From an uncultured Bacteroidota bacterium (lineage in GTDB: Bacteria > Bacteroidota > Bacteroidia > Flavobacteriales > Flavobacteriaceae): DNA of 64,000 bases. A program made the position numbers and the translations under genes. The stretch covers positions 62,001 through 126,000 of the forward strand of contig CABYPD010000002.1 in the NCBI GenBank assembly GCA_902520835.1. Direction: 5' to 3'. Position 1 is the first letter of the stretch; each line of letters begins with the position of its first letter. This document shows, piece after piece, positions 1 to 8,693 of this stretch. The notes below the pieces were generated by a model. The model was not told where the DNA came from. It searched no databases and saw only the letters and a program-made list of their open reading frames with translations.

Positions 1-504
1 TAAATTTTTTTCATCATCTTTTAATTCTTTCCACCTTCTTTTAGATCTATTTTTTAAAGATGCGTATAAATAAAACTTATATTCGGCGTTTGGAAAAACT
101 ACAGAACCAATATCTCTACCATCCATTACAATTGATTTATTTATAGCAATTTCTCTCTGTAATTTCAACACATAATCTCTAATTTCTTTAATTGTTGCGA
201 CAGTACTAACATTATTTGATATTATTGTAGTTCGAATTTTACTCTCAATAAACTCATTATTAACACATATTTGAAACTTATTTATATCATTTCTTTTAAA
301 TGTAATTATATTCTCATTCAAACACTTCATTAATTTTTCTAATTGGACTTCTTTATCTTTAATCAAGTTATTTTCGATAGCTAAATGTGTAATTGTTCTA
401 TAAATTGATCCTGAATCGATATGAATTATTGAAAAATGATCAGAAATTAGTTTTGCAAGAGTACTTTTTCCTGATGATGATGGACCATCAATTGTAATTA
501 TCAT
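1..504 (-). CDS. cmk: Cytidylate kinase, C-terminus cut off by window edge
   Basis: Phosphorylates CMP/dCMP with ATP in the cytoplasm (pyrimidine nucleotide salvage and synthesis). The reading frame is open for 168 codons from the ATG at 504 to the edge; the family is usually about 220-230 residues, so roughly a quarter is missing. A P-loop GPSSSGKST lies at residues 7-15 and the CMP-binding signature DGRDIGS at about 128-134, followed by an RSKRRW stretch typical of the lid. The start codon directly abuts the lon stop codon (505-507), so the gene is probably co-transcribed behind lon. Confidence 0.93.
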   Translation of the reverse strand, partial: MIITIDGPSSSGKSTLAKLISDHFSIIHIDSGSIYRTITHLAIENNLIKDKEVQLEKLMKCLNENIITFKRNDINKFQICVNNEFIESKIRTTIISNNVSTVATIKEIRDYVLKLQREIAINKSIVMDGRDIGSVVFPNAEYKFYLYASLKNRSKRRWKELKDDEKNL

Positions 505-2949
505 CTATATAAGTTTTTTACTATTAGTAGCTTTATTCCTACATAATGAGATTTCAATTACATCTTTCATGAAATTAACATAATGAAATTTTAATCCTCT
601 TAAATATTTACTATCAATTTCATCAACATTTTTTTTATTATCAATACAAAGTATAATTTGCTTGATATTTGCTCTTTTAGCAGCTAAAATCTTTTCCTTT
701 ATACCGCCTACTGGGAGAACTCTGCCTCTTAAAGTTATTTCACCAGTCATAGCAAACTTATCCTTAACTTTTCTTTGTGTTAAAAGCGAAACTAATGATG
801 TCAACATAGTTATACCAGCACTTGGTCCATCCTTTGGGGTAGCACCCTCAGGAACATGCAAATGAAAATTGTATTTTTTAAAGATTTCAGAATCAATTCC
901 AAAGTCAGATGAATTAGATTTAATAAATTCAAGTGCTATAGTAGCAGACTCTTTCATAACCTTACCTAAATTACCAGTAATTGAAAGCAAACCTTTTCCA
1001 GGTGACAATATTGATTCAATAAATAGAATCTCGCCTCCATATTGAGTCCAAGCTAGACCTGTCGTTACACCAACAACATCATTGTTTTCATACAAAGCTT
1101 TAGAAATTGGAACACCTAAGATTTTAGATACATTTTCAGATGAAATATTATCAATTGAATTGTTATCTTCAACAATTTTTGTTGCAATCCATCTGCATAT
1201 TTTAGCAATATTTTTTTCTAGTTTTCTAACTCCCGATTCTCTGGTGTAACCCTCAATTATTAATTTAATTGTATCAGATTGTAAATTAAATTTATGATCT
1301 GCGAGTCCATGCTCTAAAATTTGTTTCTTTAGTAGGTGTTTTTTTGCTATTTGTACTTTTTCTTCAGTACTGTAACCTGAGATATTAATTATTTCCATCC
1401 TATCCAATAATGCAGGTTGGATGGTATTTAGATTGTTAGCAGTAGCAATGAACAGGACTTTAGATAAATCAAAACCAAGCTCTAAAAAATTATCATAAAA
1501 TTCAGAATTTTGTTCAGGGTCTAGTACCTCAAGCATTGCTGATGATGGATCGCCTTGAGACCCAACTGATAGTTTATCAATTTCATCTAGAATAAAAACT
1601 GGATTTGATGTTTTAACTTTTTTAAGGCTTTGAATAATCCTGCCAGGCATTGCTCCTATATATGTTTTTCTATGGCCACGAATTTCTGCTTCATCTCTTA
1701 AACCTCCTAATGAAATTCTAACATATTCTCTTCCTAATGATTCTGCTATTGATTTTCCAAGTGATGTTTTTCCAACACCAGGTGGACCATAAAAACAAAG
1801 TATTGGAGAATTTAAATCATTTTTAAGTTTTAATACAGCTATTTGTTCAATAATTCTTCTTTTTACATCAGACAATCCGTAATGATCTCTATCTAGAACT
1901 CTTTTTGCTCTTTTTAAGTTGAAATTATCTTTAGAAAATTCATTCCATGGTAATTCTAATACTAAATCTAAATAGTTTCTTTGAATTGAATATTCAGCAA
2001 CTTGAGGATTCATTCTCTGTAATTTTTTAATTTCCTTTTCAAAATGTTTTTCAACATCGATATTCCATTTCTTATTTTTAGCTTTCAATTTCATTTCCTC
2101 AATTTCTTCATCATTTGAAGATGTTCCCAATTCTTCTTGAATTGTCTTTAATTGTTGATTTAAAAAGTATTCTCTTTGTTGTTGATCTAAGTCTGTTCGT
2201 ACTTTTGATTGTATATCATTTTTTAGAGATAATTTTTGAAATTCAACATTCATGTGTTTAAGGCAACTGAGAGCTCTTTTTTGTAAACTGTCAATCTCTA
2301 AAATTTTATATTTTTCACCTACTGAAATATTCATATTAGAGGATACAAAATTTACAAGAAAAGAATTACTGTGAATATTTTTTATAGCAAATGATGCCTC
2401 AGTAGGAATATTTGGATTATCATTAATAATCTTCAATGCTAAATCTTTGATTGAGTCAATAGTTGCATTAAATTTTTTATCGTCTTTTTCAGGCTTGAAC
2501 TCTATTAATTCACTAACAGAGGCTAATATAAAGGGATCTTCGGAGATAAAATTTTTAATGTTAAAGCGTTTTTTACCCTGAATTATAATTGTTAAGTTAC
2601 CGTCAGGCATTTGCAGAACTCTTAATATTTTAGCAACAGTACCAATATTATTTATATCAGACTGAGTCGGATTTGAAACACTAACATCTTTTTGAGAAAC
2701 AACACCAATTAATTTATCTGCAGAATTTGCATGTTTAATTAATTTAACAGACTTATCTCGAGTAGCTGTAATTGGAATAACAACGCCCGGAAATAAAACA
2801 GTGTTTCTTAATGGAAGAATTGGAAGAGTTTCTGGGATACTTTCCTTGGAAATAGCTTCTTCGTCATCAGATGTCATTAACGGGATCAATTCCGATTCTT
2901 CATCAATTGGATCAAGAGAAATAGAACTTAAGTCAAAAATTTTGCTCAT
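505..2949 (-). CDS. lon: ATP-dependent protease La (Lon)
   Basis: Cytoplasmic AAA+ serine protease that degrades misfolded and regulatory proteins. 814 residues from the ATG at 2949; a TTG nine bases upstream is also in frame but the ATG is preferred. An N-terminal LON substrate-binding domain (about residues 40-240) is followed by a coiled helical linker, an AAA+ module with Walker A GPPGVGKT at 388-395, and a C-terminal protease domain with PKDGPSAG (nucleophile Ser710) and GGIKEK (catalytic Lys about 751). The length is normal for Bacteroidota Lon. It is the upstream gene of cmk with no gap. No clear -7 element was found in the 83 bases upstream. Confidence 0.97.
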   Translation of the reverse strand: MSKIFDLSSISLDPIDEESELIPLMTSDDEEAISKESIPETLPILPLRNTVLFPGVVIPITATRDKSVKLIKHANSADKLIGVVSQKDVSVSNPTQSDINNIGTVAKILRVLQMPDGNLTIIIQGKKRFNIKNFISEDPFILASVSELIEFKPEKDDKKFNATIDSIKDLALKIINDNPNIPTEASFAIKNIHSNSFLVNFVSSNMNISVGEKYKILEIDSLQKRALSCLKHMNVEFQKLSLKNDIQSKVRTDLDQQQREYFLNQQLKTIQEELGTSSNDEEIEEMKLKAKNKKWNIDVEKHFEKEIKKLQRMNPQVAEYSIQRNYLDLVLELPWNEFSKDNFNLKRAKRVLDRDHYGLSDVKRRIIEQIAVLKLKNDLNSPILCFYGPPGVGKTSLGKSIAESLGREYVRISLGGLRDEAEIRGHRKTYIGAMPGRIIQSLKKVKTSNPVFILDEIDKLSVGSQGDPSSAMLEVLDPEQNSEFYDNFLELGFDLSKVLFIATANNLNTIQPALLDRMEIINISGYSTEEKVQIAKKHLLKKQILEHGLADHKFNLQSDTIKLIIEGYTRESGVRKLEKNIAKICRWIATKIVEDNNSIDNISSENVSKILGVPISKALYENNDVVGVTTGLAWTQYGGEILFIESILSPGKGLLSITGNLGKVMKESATIALEFIKSNSSDFGIDSEIFKKYNFHLHVPEGATPKDGPSAGITMLTSLVSLLTQRKVKDKFAMTGEITLRGRVLPVGGIKEKILAAKRANIKQIILCIDNKKNVDEIDSKYLRGLKFHYVNFMKDVIEISLCRNKATNSKKLI

Positions 2950-3032
2950 AAATGTCAATATGTCAGCTAATCAATAGATTAATTGAATATAATCATATGG
3001 GTCAAGATTCATGCCATCAAAAAAAATAATGA

Positions 3033-4352
3033 CTAAACTTGTTTCATTTTAACTCCTCTGAGTAAAATAGCACCTAAGATGAAAAGACCTGCAAAAATAA
3101 AAATTGAGCTTCTGAGGCTACCTGTCAGCTGATCAATCACACCAGACATAAAAGTTCCAAAGACAATACTAATTATCATACACATTTGATAAAAACTAAA
3201 ATATGAACATTTATCTTCTGTTTCAGGGATTAATTTAGAATAGGTTGATCTGGACAATGATTGAATTCCGCCCATGACTAAACCAACAAGGCCGGCAATA
3301 ATATAGAACTCAAATGAATATTTAATAAAGTAGGCGACGATACAAATCAAAAACCAAATTATATTAAAAATAATTAATGTTTTTATATTTCCAATCCTAT
3401 TTGAAAGCATTGCTCCACCTGCAGAACCAACTATTGCTATTAACTGAATTATTAACATACTAAGAATTAATCCAAAGAGTTTTTCCCCCTCGCCCCATAT
3501 TATTTCTTGATCACCAAAATATGTTGCAATTAAAATAATAGTTTGGACAGCTGTGTAGTAAGTAAAAAGAGCTATTAGAAATTTTTTGATTGATTTTTCA
3601 TCCTTAATTAATCTCCAAACACTTATTAATTTTTTAAAACCTGAAAAAAGTATTGATTTTTTCAATAATTCTTTCTCACTTACTTTATTTTTTAAGGAAG
3701 GTAAATGATAAAAAGTGTACTGACTAAAAAAAATCCACCAAATGCCAACAGTTAAAAATGAAACTTTCATTGCTTCAACACTACCTTGATTTGAATCTTC
3801 AAAGCCGAATGATGCAGGAAAATTTATCATAAATAAATTAAATAATAAAAGTATGACACTTCCAATATATCCATAAGAAAAACCTAAGGCACTAATATTG
3901 TCTTGTTCTGAAGGATTTGCAATATCAGGTAAATATGAATTATAGAAAACAAGACTGGCCCAAAAGGAAAATAATGCTAAAAAGTAAAATAATAGACCTA
4001 AGTATATATTTTCTAAATCAAAAAAGTATAAACCCATACATGAAAAGCTACCCAGGTAAACAAATAATTTCATAAATGTTTTTTTATTTCCTAAAAAATC
4101 TGCTATGCCAGACATTATTGGAACTAGACAAGCAAGAAATAGAAATACAATTGTCGTTACGTGTTGAATAAGAGCTGTGTTTTTGTAGTTAAGCCCGAAA
4201 ATATCAATATAATCAGAATCAATAAATAGAGTTCCATAATAAATTGGAAATACTGCGGTTCCAATTACAAGTGGGTAAACTGAATTTGCCCAATCATAAA
4301 AAGCCCAAGCATTTAATACTTTTTTTGGTGCAGATTTTGAACTAAAAAACAT
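3033..4352 (-). CDS. MFS transporter, UMF1/Atg22-like family
   Basis: Integral membrane carrier of 439 residues with about twelve hydrophobic segments. The N-terminal motif AWAFYDWANSVYPLVIGT is typical of the UMF1/Atg22-like branch of the major facilitator superfamily (related to the yeast vacuolar effluxer Atg22). The substrate is not known for most bacterial members, and nothing here defines it. The gene is transcribed divergently from the msrB-msrB-lpd group; the 56 bases between its ATG and the msrB start must hold both promoters. On its own strand a weak -7-like TATATTTC lies at 4397-4404. Family call firm, substrate unknown. Confidence 0.85.
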   Translation of the reverse strand: MFFSSKSAPKKVLNAWAFYDWANSVYPLVIGTAVFPIYYGTLFIDSDYIDIFGLNYKNTALIQHVTTIVFLFLACLVPIMSGIADFLGNKKTFMKLFVYLGSFSCMGLYFFDLENIYLGLLFYFLALFSFWASLVFYNSYLPDIANPSEQDNISALGFSYGYIGSVILLLFNLFMINFPASFGFEDSNQGSVEAMKVSFLTVGIWWIFFSQYTFYHLPSLKNKVSEKELLKKSILFSGFKKLISVWRLIKDEKSIKKFLIALFTYYTAVQTIILIATYFGDQEIIWGEGEKLFGLILSMLIIQLIAIVGSAGGAMLSNRIGNIKTLIIFNIIWFLICIVAYFIKYSFEFYIIAGLVGLVMGGIQSLSRSTYSKLIPETEDKCSYFSFYQMCMIISIVFGTFMSGVIDQLTGSLRSSIFIFAGLFILGAILLRGVKMKQV

Positions 4353-4383
4353 TGTTTATGGTTAGTGTTATGAAAATAAAATT

Positions 4384-4391
4384 TAATTTTG
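4384..4391 (+). promoter_or_regulatory. -7 element of msrB promoter (TAATTTTG)
   Basis: Exact match to the Bacteroidota -7 consensus TAnnTTTG, 17 bases before the ATG at 4409. No TTTG/TTG was found at the usual -33 spacing, so this is a half-match. It supports starting translation at 4409, since the in-frame upstream start codons at 4352, 4358 and 4370 would precede the transcript. Confidence 0.45.
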
Positions 4392-4408
4392 CAATTGAAA
4401 TATACAAA

Positions 4409-4873
4409 ATGAAACTTAGATTATTTTTTAGATCATCGATAATATTTTTTTTGTTTAGCTTTTACTTATTTTCTCAACAGCAATATGAGGTCGTAAAAAG
4501 TGATAATGAATGGAAAAAACAACTTGATGAAATGTCTTATTTGGTTTTAAGAAAAGCTTACACGGAGAGACCTTACACTGGAAAATATGATAATTTTTAT
4601 GAAGATGGTACATATCATTGTGCTGGATGTAATGAAGCTTTATATAAATCTGACAGGAAGTACAATTCCTATTGCGGATGGCCAAGCTTTGACATGGAAA
4701 TTGAAGGTAAATTAATTTATGATGTTGATTATAAATTAGGCTATCCTAGAACTGAAATAAAATGTAAAAAATGTGGTGGTCATTTAGGACATGTTTTTAA
4801 CGATGGACCTAAAGAAACTACTGGAATTAGACATTGTGTTAATTCAGTTGCCCTAGTCTTTAAAAAATCATGA
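4409..4873 (+). CDS. msrB: Exported peptide-methionine (R)-S-oxide reductase
   Basis: Reduces methionine-R-sulfoxide in proteins. From the ATG at 4409 the product is 154 residues and begins with a signal peptide (basic MKLR, hydrophobic core, then SQQ), so it should act in the periplasm or at the outer membrane. It carries the MsrB fold signatures: two zinc CxxC pairs (CAGC, CKKC), CGWPSF, GHLGHVF and the catalytic Cys of RHCVNS (about residue 143). Longer in-frame starts exist from 4352, but they lie ahead of the -7 element and would bury the signal peptide. It overlaps the next msrB by four bases (ATGA), so the two are translationally coupled. Confidence 0.93.
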   Translation: MKLRLFFRSSIIFFLFSFYLFSQQQYEVVKSDNEWKKQLDEMSYLVLRKAYTERPYTGKYDNFYEDGTYHCAGCNEALYKSDRKYNSYCGWPSFDMEIEGKLIYDVDYKLGYPRTEIKCKKCGGHLGHVFNDGPKETTGIRHCVNSVALVFKKS

Positions 4874-5250
4874 AAAAAGACAACGTTTTTTGGAAAAATA
4901 AGCTTGATAAATTTTCCTACAGTATTCTAAGAGAAGCAGGGACTGAAATGCCTTTTTCTGGAAAATACAATATGTTTTTTGAAGAAGGATATTATAAATG
5001 TAAAGGATGCGGTAATAAACTTTTTGATAGTAAATCAAAGTTTGATAGTGGATGTGGTTGGCCTAGCTTCGATAAGTGTATTGATGGTTCAATTATTTAC
5101 AAAGAGGATAATTCTTTAAGTAGAACTAGAACTGAAATATTATGTGCAGAATGTGAAGGTCATTTAGGTCATGTTTTTGATGATGGACCAACAAAAACAG
5201 GAGCTAGATACTGTGTCAATTCTGCAAGTTTAAATTTTAATAAAAAATAA
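4870..5250 (+). CDS. msrB: Cytoplasmic peptide-methionine (R)-S-oxide reductase
   Basis: Second, paralogous MsrB of 126 residues without a signal peptide, so presumably cytoplasmic. It keeps both zinc CxxC pairs (CKGC, CAEC), CGWPSF, GHLGHVF and the catalytic Cys115 in RYCVNS. The ATG overlaps the stop of the exported msrB (ATGA at 4870-4873) and lpd begins three bases after its stop, so the three form an operon. The layout suggests one transcript covering repair of oxidised methionine on both sides of the inner membrane. Confidence 0.93.
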   Translation: MKKDNVFWKNKLDKFSYSILREAGTEMPFSGKYNMFFEEGYYKCKGCGNKLFDSKSKFDSGCGWPSFDKCIDGSIIYKEDNSLSRTRTEILCAECEGHLGHVFDDGPTKTGARYCVNSASLNFNKK

Positions 5251-5253
5251 ATT

Positions 5254-6645
5254 ATGGATAAATATGATGTAATTGTGATTGGAAGTGGCCCAGGCGGATA
5301 TGTAACCGCTATTAGAGCCTCTCAACTTGGTTTTAATACGGCTATTGTTGAGAAGGAAAGTCTTGGAGGTGTTTGTTTAAACTGGGGCTGTATTCCAACT
5401 AAGGCATTACTTAAATCTGCTGAGGTATACAATTATCTAAAAAAATCAGAAGATTATGGAATATCTGCAGAAAATATTTCTAGTGATTTTGTTAAAGTTA
5501 TTGAAAGAAGTAGATCAGTTGCCAACTCAATGAGTAAAGGAGTTAATTTTTTAATGAAAAAAAATAAAATTAATGTTATTAATGGCCATGCAACTATTAA
5601 TTCAGATAAATCAATAACTATTGAGGACAAAAAAGACTCTTACATGATTTCTGGTTCACACGTTATTATAGCTACTGGTGCAAGAGCAAGAGAAATCAAT
5701 AGTCTTGTATTGAATGGCAAAAATATTATAGGTTACAGAGAAGCTATGACATTAGAAAAACAACCAAAGGACTTAATTATAGTCGGTTCAGGAGCTATTG
5801 GTGTTGAATTTGCTTATTTCTACAATAGTCTAGGAACTAATGTAACCTTAGTTGAATACTTACCTAAGATCGCACCTCTTGAAGATGATGATATTTCTAA
5901 AGAATTACAAAAAATACTAAAAAAACAGGGTGTCAAAATCATGACCTCTTCAGAACTTATTGATTCAGAAGTTATTAAAGATAAAGTTGATGTAAAAATT
6001 AAAGATCCTAATGGAGAAATAATTAACATGACAGCTGATGTAGTACTAAGTGCTGTTGGAATTAAATCAAATATTGAAGATCTAGGATTAGAAAACTTGG
6101 ATATAAATACAGAAAAAGACAAAATACTAGTTGATGATTTTTATAAAACAAATGTAGATGGTTTTTATGCAATTGGAGATGTTGTGCACGGTCCAGCATT
6201 AGCTCATGTCGCTTCAGCTGAGGGAATAACATGTATAGAAAAGATCAAAGGAATGAGTGTTAATCCACTTGATTATGGAAATATTCCAGGTTGTACTTAT
6301 TGTAAACCTGAAATTGCATCAGTTGGGCTTACAGAAAAACAAGCAATAGAAAATGGTTTTGATATAAAAGTTGGGAAATTTCCATTCACTGCAAGTGGAA
6401 AAGCTCAATCTTCCGGAAATTCAGAAGGATTTGTAAAAGTTATATTTGATTCAAAATACGGTGAGTGGTTAGGTTGTCATATGATTGGTAGTAATGTAAC
6501 CGAAATGATTTCAGAAGCAGTCGTTGGTAGAAAATTAGAAACAACTGGTCACGAGATTTTAAAGGCAGTACATCCTCATCCAACATTAAGTGAGGCGGTC
6601 ATGGAAGCAGTTGCAGATGCATACGATGAAGTGATTCATCTCTAA
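5254..6645 (+). CDS. lpd: Dihydrolipoyl dehydrogenase (E3)
   Basis: FAD/NAD disulfide oxidoreductase that reoxidises dihydrolipoamide of 2-oxoacid dehydrogenase and glycine cleavage complexes. 463 residues, the normal family length. GSGPGG near residues 10-15 binds FAD, the redox pair is Cys41/Cys46 in GGVCLNWGCIPTK, GSGAIGVEF marks the NAD domain, and the C-terminal dimer domain supplies HPHPTLSE (His442, Glu447). It lies directly behind the two msrB genes; no E1/E2 subunit genes are in the window, so it probably serves several complexes encoded elsewhere. Confidence 0.96.
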   Translation: MDKYDVIVIGSGPGGYVTAIRASQLGFNTAIVEKESLGGVCLNWGCIPTKALLKSAEVYNYLKKSEDYGISAENISSDFVKVIERSRSVANSMSKGVNFLMKKNKINVINGHATINSDKSITIEDKKDSYMISGSHVIIATGARAREINSLVLNGKNIIGYREAMTLEKQPKDLIIVGSGAIGVEFAYFYNSLGTNVTLVEYLPKIAPLEDDDISKELQKILKKQGVKIMTSSELIDSEVIKDKVDVKIKDPNGEIINMTADVVLSAVGIKSNIEDLGLENLDINTEKDKILVDDFYKTNVDGFYAIGDVVHGPALAHVASAEGITCIEKIKGMSVNPLDYGNIPGCTYCKPEIASVGLTEKQAIENGFDIKVGKFPFTASGKAQSSGNSEGFVKVIFDSKYGEWLGCHMIGSNVTEMISEAVVGRKLETTGHEILKAVHPHPTLSEAVMEAVADAYDEVIHL

Positions 6646-6650
6646 TCTAT

Positions 6651-7067
6651 CTAATTGATAAAGCTATTTATTGCAAGATCATAACTCTTTAATCCAAACC
6701 CCATAATAATTCCTTTTGCGTGTGGTGCAATGTAAGATATATGCCTATAATCTTCTCTTGAAATTGTATTAGAGATATGAACTTCAATTAATGGAGCCTT
6801 AATAGATCTTACGGCATCCGCAATTCCAACTGAGGTATGTGTATAGGCCGCAGCATTTAAAACAATACCGTCAAAATCAAATCCAATTTCTTGTATTTTA
6901 TTAATTATTTCGCCCTCAATATTTGATTGAAAATAATGTAAATCAATATTTGGGAAATTTATCTTAAGTTCATCGAGATAAGTTTCAAAACTAATATCAC
7001 CATAAACATCTTTCTCTCTTAATCCAAGTAGATTTAAATTAGGCCCATTTATTATTTGTATTTTCAT
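6651..7067 (-). CDS. aroQ: 3-dehydroquinate dehydratase, type II
   Basis: Converts 3-dehydroquinate to 3-dehydroshikimate in the shikimate pathway (cytoplasmic dodecamer in this family). 138 residues, standard for type II enzymes. The GPNLNLLG motif near the N-terminus is followed by active-site Arg17 and Tyr22, then NAAAYTHTS and the EVHISN signature with the conserved His. The gene converges on lpd with a five-base gap and diverges from xerD across 40 bases. Confidence 0.96.
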   Translation of the reverse strand: MKIQIINGPNLNLLGLREKDVYGDISFETYLDELKINFPNIDLHYFQSNIEGEIINKIQEIGFDFDGIVLNAAAYTHTSVGIADAVRSIKAPLIEVHISNTISREDYRHISYIAPHAKGIIMGFGLKSYDLAINSFIN

Positions 7068-7107
7068 ATATTAAAGTTCTGAAATTGTAAAAATATCACT
7101 ATTTGGT

Positions 7108-8007
7108 ATGAATTGGCAATCATTAATCAAAGATTTTAAAAATTTTTTAAAATTTGAAAAAAATTTAACTGAAAATACGATACAAAGCTATGTTCTTGAC
7201 ATAAAAAAGTTAATTGATTTTATAGAGTATAACTATAAAAATAAAAAAGTAGATGATTTCACAAATAATGATATTAAACAATTTATATATACTCAATCTA
7301 AGATAATTGGAACAAGAAGTCAGTCAAGATTAATTTCTTCAATAAAAAAATTTTTTCATTTTCTGGAAATAGAGAAACTAATTGAGGAAAACCCAACTGA
7401 TGAATTAGAATATCCTAAAATCGGATTAAAAATTCCTGAAACTTTATCTACAATTGAAATTGACAGCCTTATAAATTATTTCAAAAATTCAAAAAATAAT
7501 AGTTTAAGAAATTCAACAATTACTGAGGTTTTATACAGTTGTGGAGTTAGAGTATCAGAGCTAATCAATATAAAAATCTCTGATATTTTTTTTGAGGATT
7601 TCTTAATTAAGGTTAGTGGAAAAGGAAATAAGGAAAGGTTTGTTCCGATGAGTAAATCATCAAAAATTATGATAAAGGATTATATAAGCTCAGAAAGATT
7701 TAATATAATTCCAAAAAAAGGATATCAAGATTTTTTATTTCTTAATAACAGAGGACAAAAACTATCTAGAGTAATGATATATACAATTTTAAATATTGCA
7801 AAAAAAAGATTAGGTTTTAAAAAGAATATTAGCCCTCATTTACTTAGACATTCTTTTGCAACTCATTTAATTGAAAACGGAGCTGATATTTCAAGTATTC
7901 AGAAGATGTTAGGACATTCCAACATAACAACCACGGAAAGATATTTACATGTGAGTAAGAAACACCTGATTGAAACAATCAAAAAATATCACCCAAAGAA
8001 AACTTAG
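7108..8007 (+). CDS. xerD: Tyrosine recombinase XerD
   Basis: Site-specific recombinase that resolves chromosome dimers at dif with its XerC partner. 299 residues: an N-terminal SAM-like core-binding domain (about 1-95) and a C-terminal catalytic domain with Arg148 (CGVRVSEL), Lys172 (GKGNKER), His244/Arg247 (HLLRHSF), His270 (LGHSN) and nucleophile Tyr279 (ERYLHVS). Length and motif spacing fit chromosomal XerC/D rather than a phage integrase, and no att-like repeats flank it. Its stop overlaps the stop of the convergent response regulator (TTAG at 8004-8007). Confidence 0.9.
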   Translation: MNWQSLIKDFKNFLKFEKNLTENTIQSYVLDIKKLIDFIEYNYKNKKVDDFTNNDIKQFIYTQSKIIGTRSQSRLISSIKKFFHFLEIEKLIEENPTDELEYPKIGLKIPETLSTIEIDSLINYFKNSKNNSLRNSTITEVLYSCGVRVSELINIKISDIFFEDFLIKVSGKGNKERFVPMSKSSKIMIKDYISSERFNIIPKKGYQDFLFLNNRGQKLSRVMIYTILNIAKKRLGFKKNISPHLLRHSFATHLIENGADISSIQKMLGHSNITTTERYLHVSKKHLIETIKKYHPKKT

Positions 8008-8693
8008 ACATTCATTTTAAAACCTTTTCCATGGATATTTACGATCGAGATATTTGGATCTTTTTTTAAATATTTTCTAATTTTTGTAACGTATACATCC
8101 ATACTTCGAGATGTAAAATAATTATCATCATTCCAAATTTTAACCAGAGCTTCCTCTCTTGAAGTCAAATCATTCAGATTTTGTAAAAGTAAATTTAAAA
8201 GTTTTGACTCTTTTGGGGACAATGTTATTCTTCCTTCTTCTTTATATTGTAATGTTCTAAATTTTGAATTAAAAACAAAATCAGAAAAAGTATACAAAGT
8301 TTTTGATTCTTTTGAATCATTTTCAATAAACTTTCTCTTAAAGATTGATTTAATTTTTAGTAAAAGAACCTCTGAGTCAAAAGGTTTCACTAGATAATCA
8401 TCTGCTCCTATTTTAAAACCTTTAATGATATCATCTTTTAATGATTTTGCAGTAAGGAATATGATTGGGACATTTTGATCGATAGATCTTATTTCTTCAG
8501 CTAATGTGAAACCATCTTTATATGGCATCATAACATCAAGAATACACATATCGAATGAATGTTTTTTAAATTTTTCAAGACCTTCGATCCCATTTCTAGT
8601 TAAAATGGTATTGTATGAATGAAGTTTTAAATAATCATTCAAAATAGAACCAAAGTTAAGGTCATCTTCAACTAAGAGTATATTTTTCTTCAT
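8004..8693 (-). CDS. OmpR-family response regulator
   Basis: Two-component output protein of 229 residues, starting at the ATG at 8693 (an upstream in-frame TTG at 8702 is unlikely). The receiver domain shows the acidic pair near residues 10-11, phospho-acceptor Asp53 (ILDVMMP), Thr81 and Lys103 (KPF). A C-terminal winged-helix DNA-binding domain spans about 130-229. The gene overlaps the upstream sensor kinase by 26 bases, so the two are a cognate pair. It resembles the Bacteroides RprY type, but the input signal and regulon cannot be read from the sequence. It is the last gene of the long minus-strand run. Confidence 0.93.
   Translation of the reverse strand: MKKNILLVEDDLNFGSILNDYLKLHSYNTILTRNGIEGLEKFKKHSFDMCILDVMMPYKDGFTLAEEIRSIDQNVPIIFLTAKSLKDDIIKGFKIGADDYLVKPFDSEVLLLKIKSIFKRKFIENDSKESKTLYTFSDFVFNSKFRTLQYKEEGRITLSPKESKLLNLLLQNLNDLTSREEALVKIWNDDNYFTSRSMDVYVTKIRKYLKKDPNISIVNIHGKGFKMNV

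Noticed and set aside
4455-4685. 76-codon minus-strand open frame opposite the exported msrB
   Set aside because: Shadow of the real msrB; no signal or family resemblance.
7108-8007. XerD-like gene as phage or integrative-element integrase
   Set aside because: Length, motif spacing and housekeeping neighbours fit chromosomal XerD, and there are no att repeats, tRNA or phage genes nearby.
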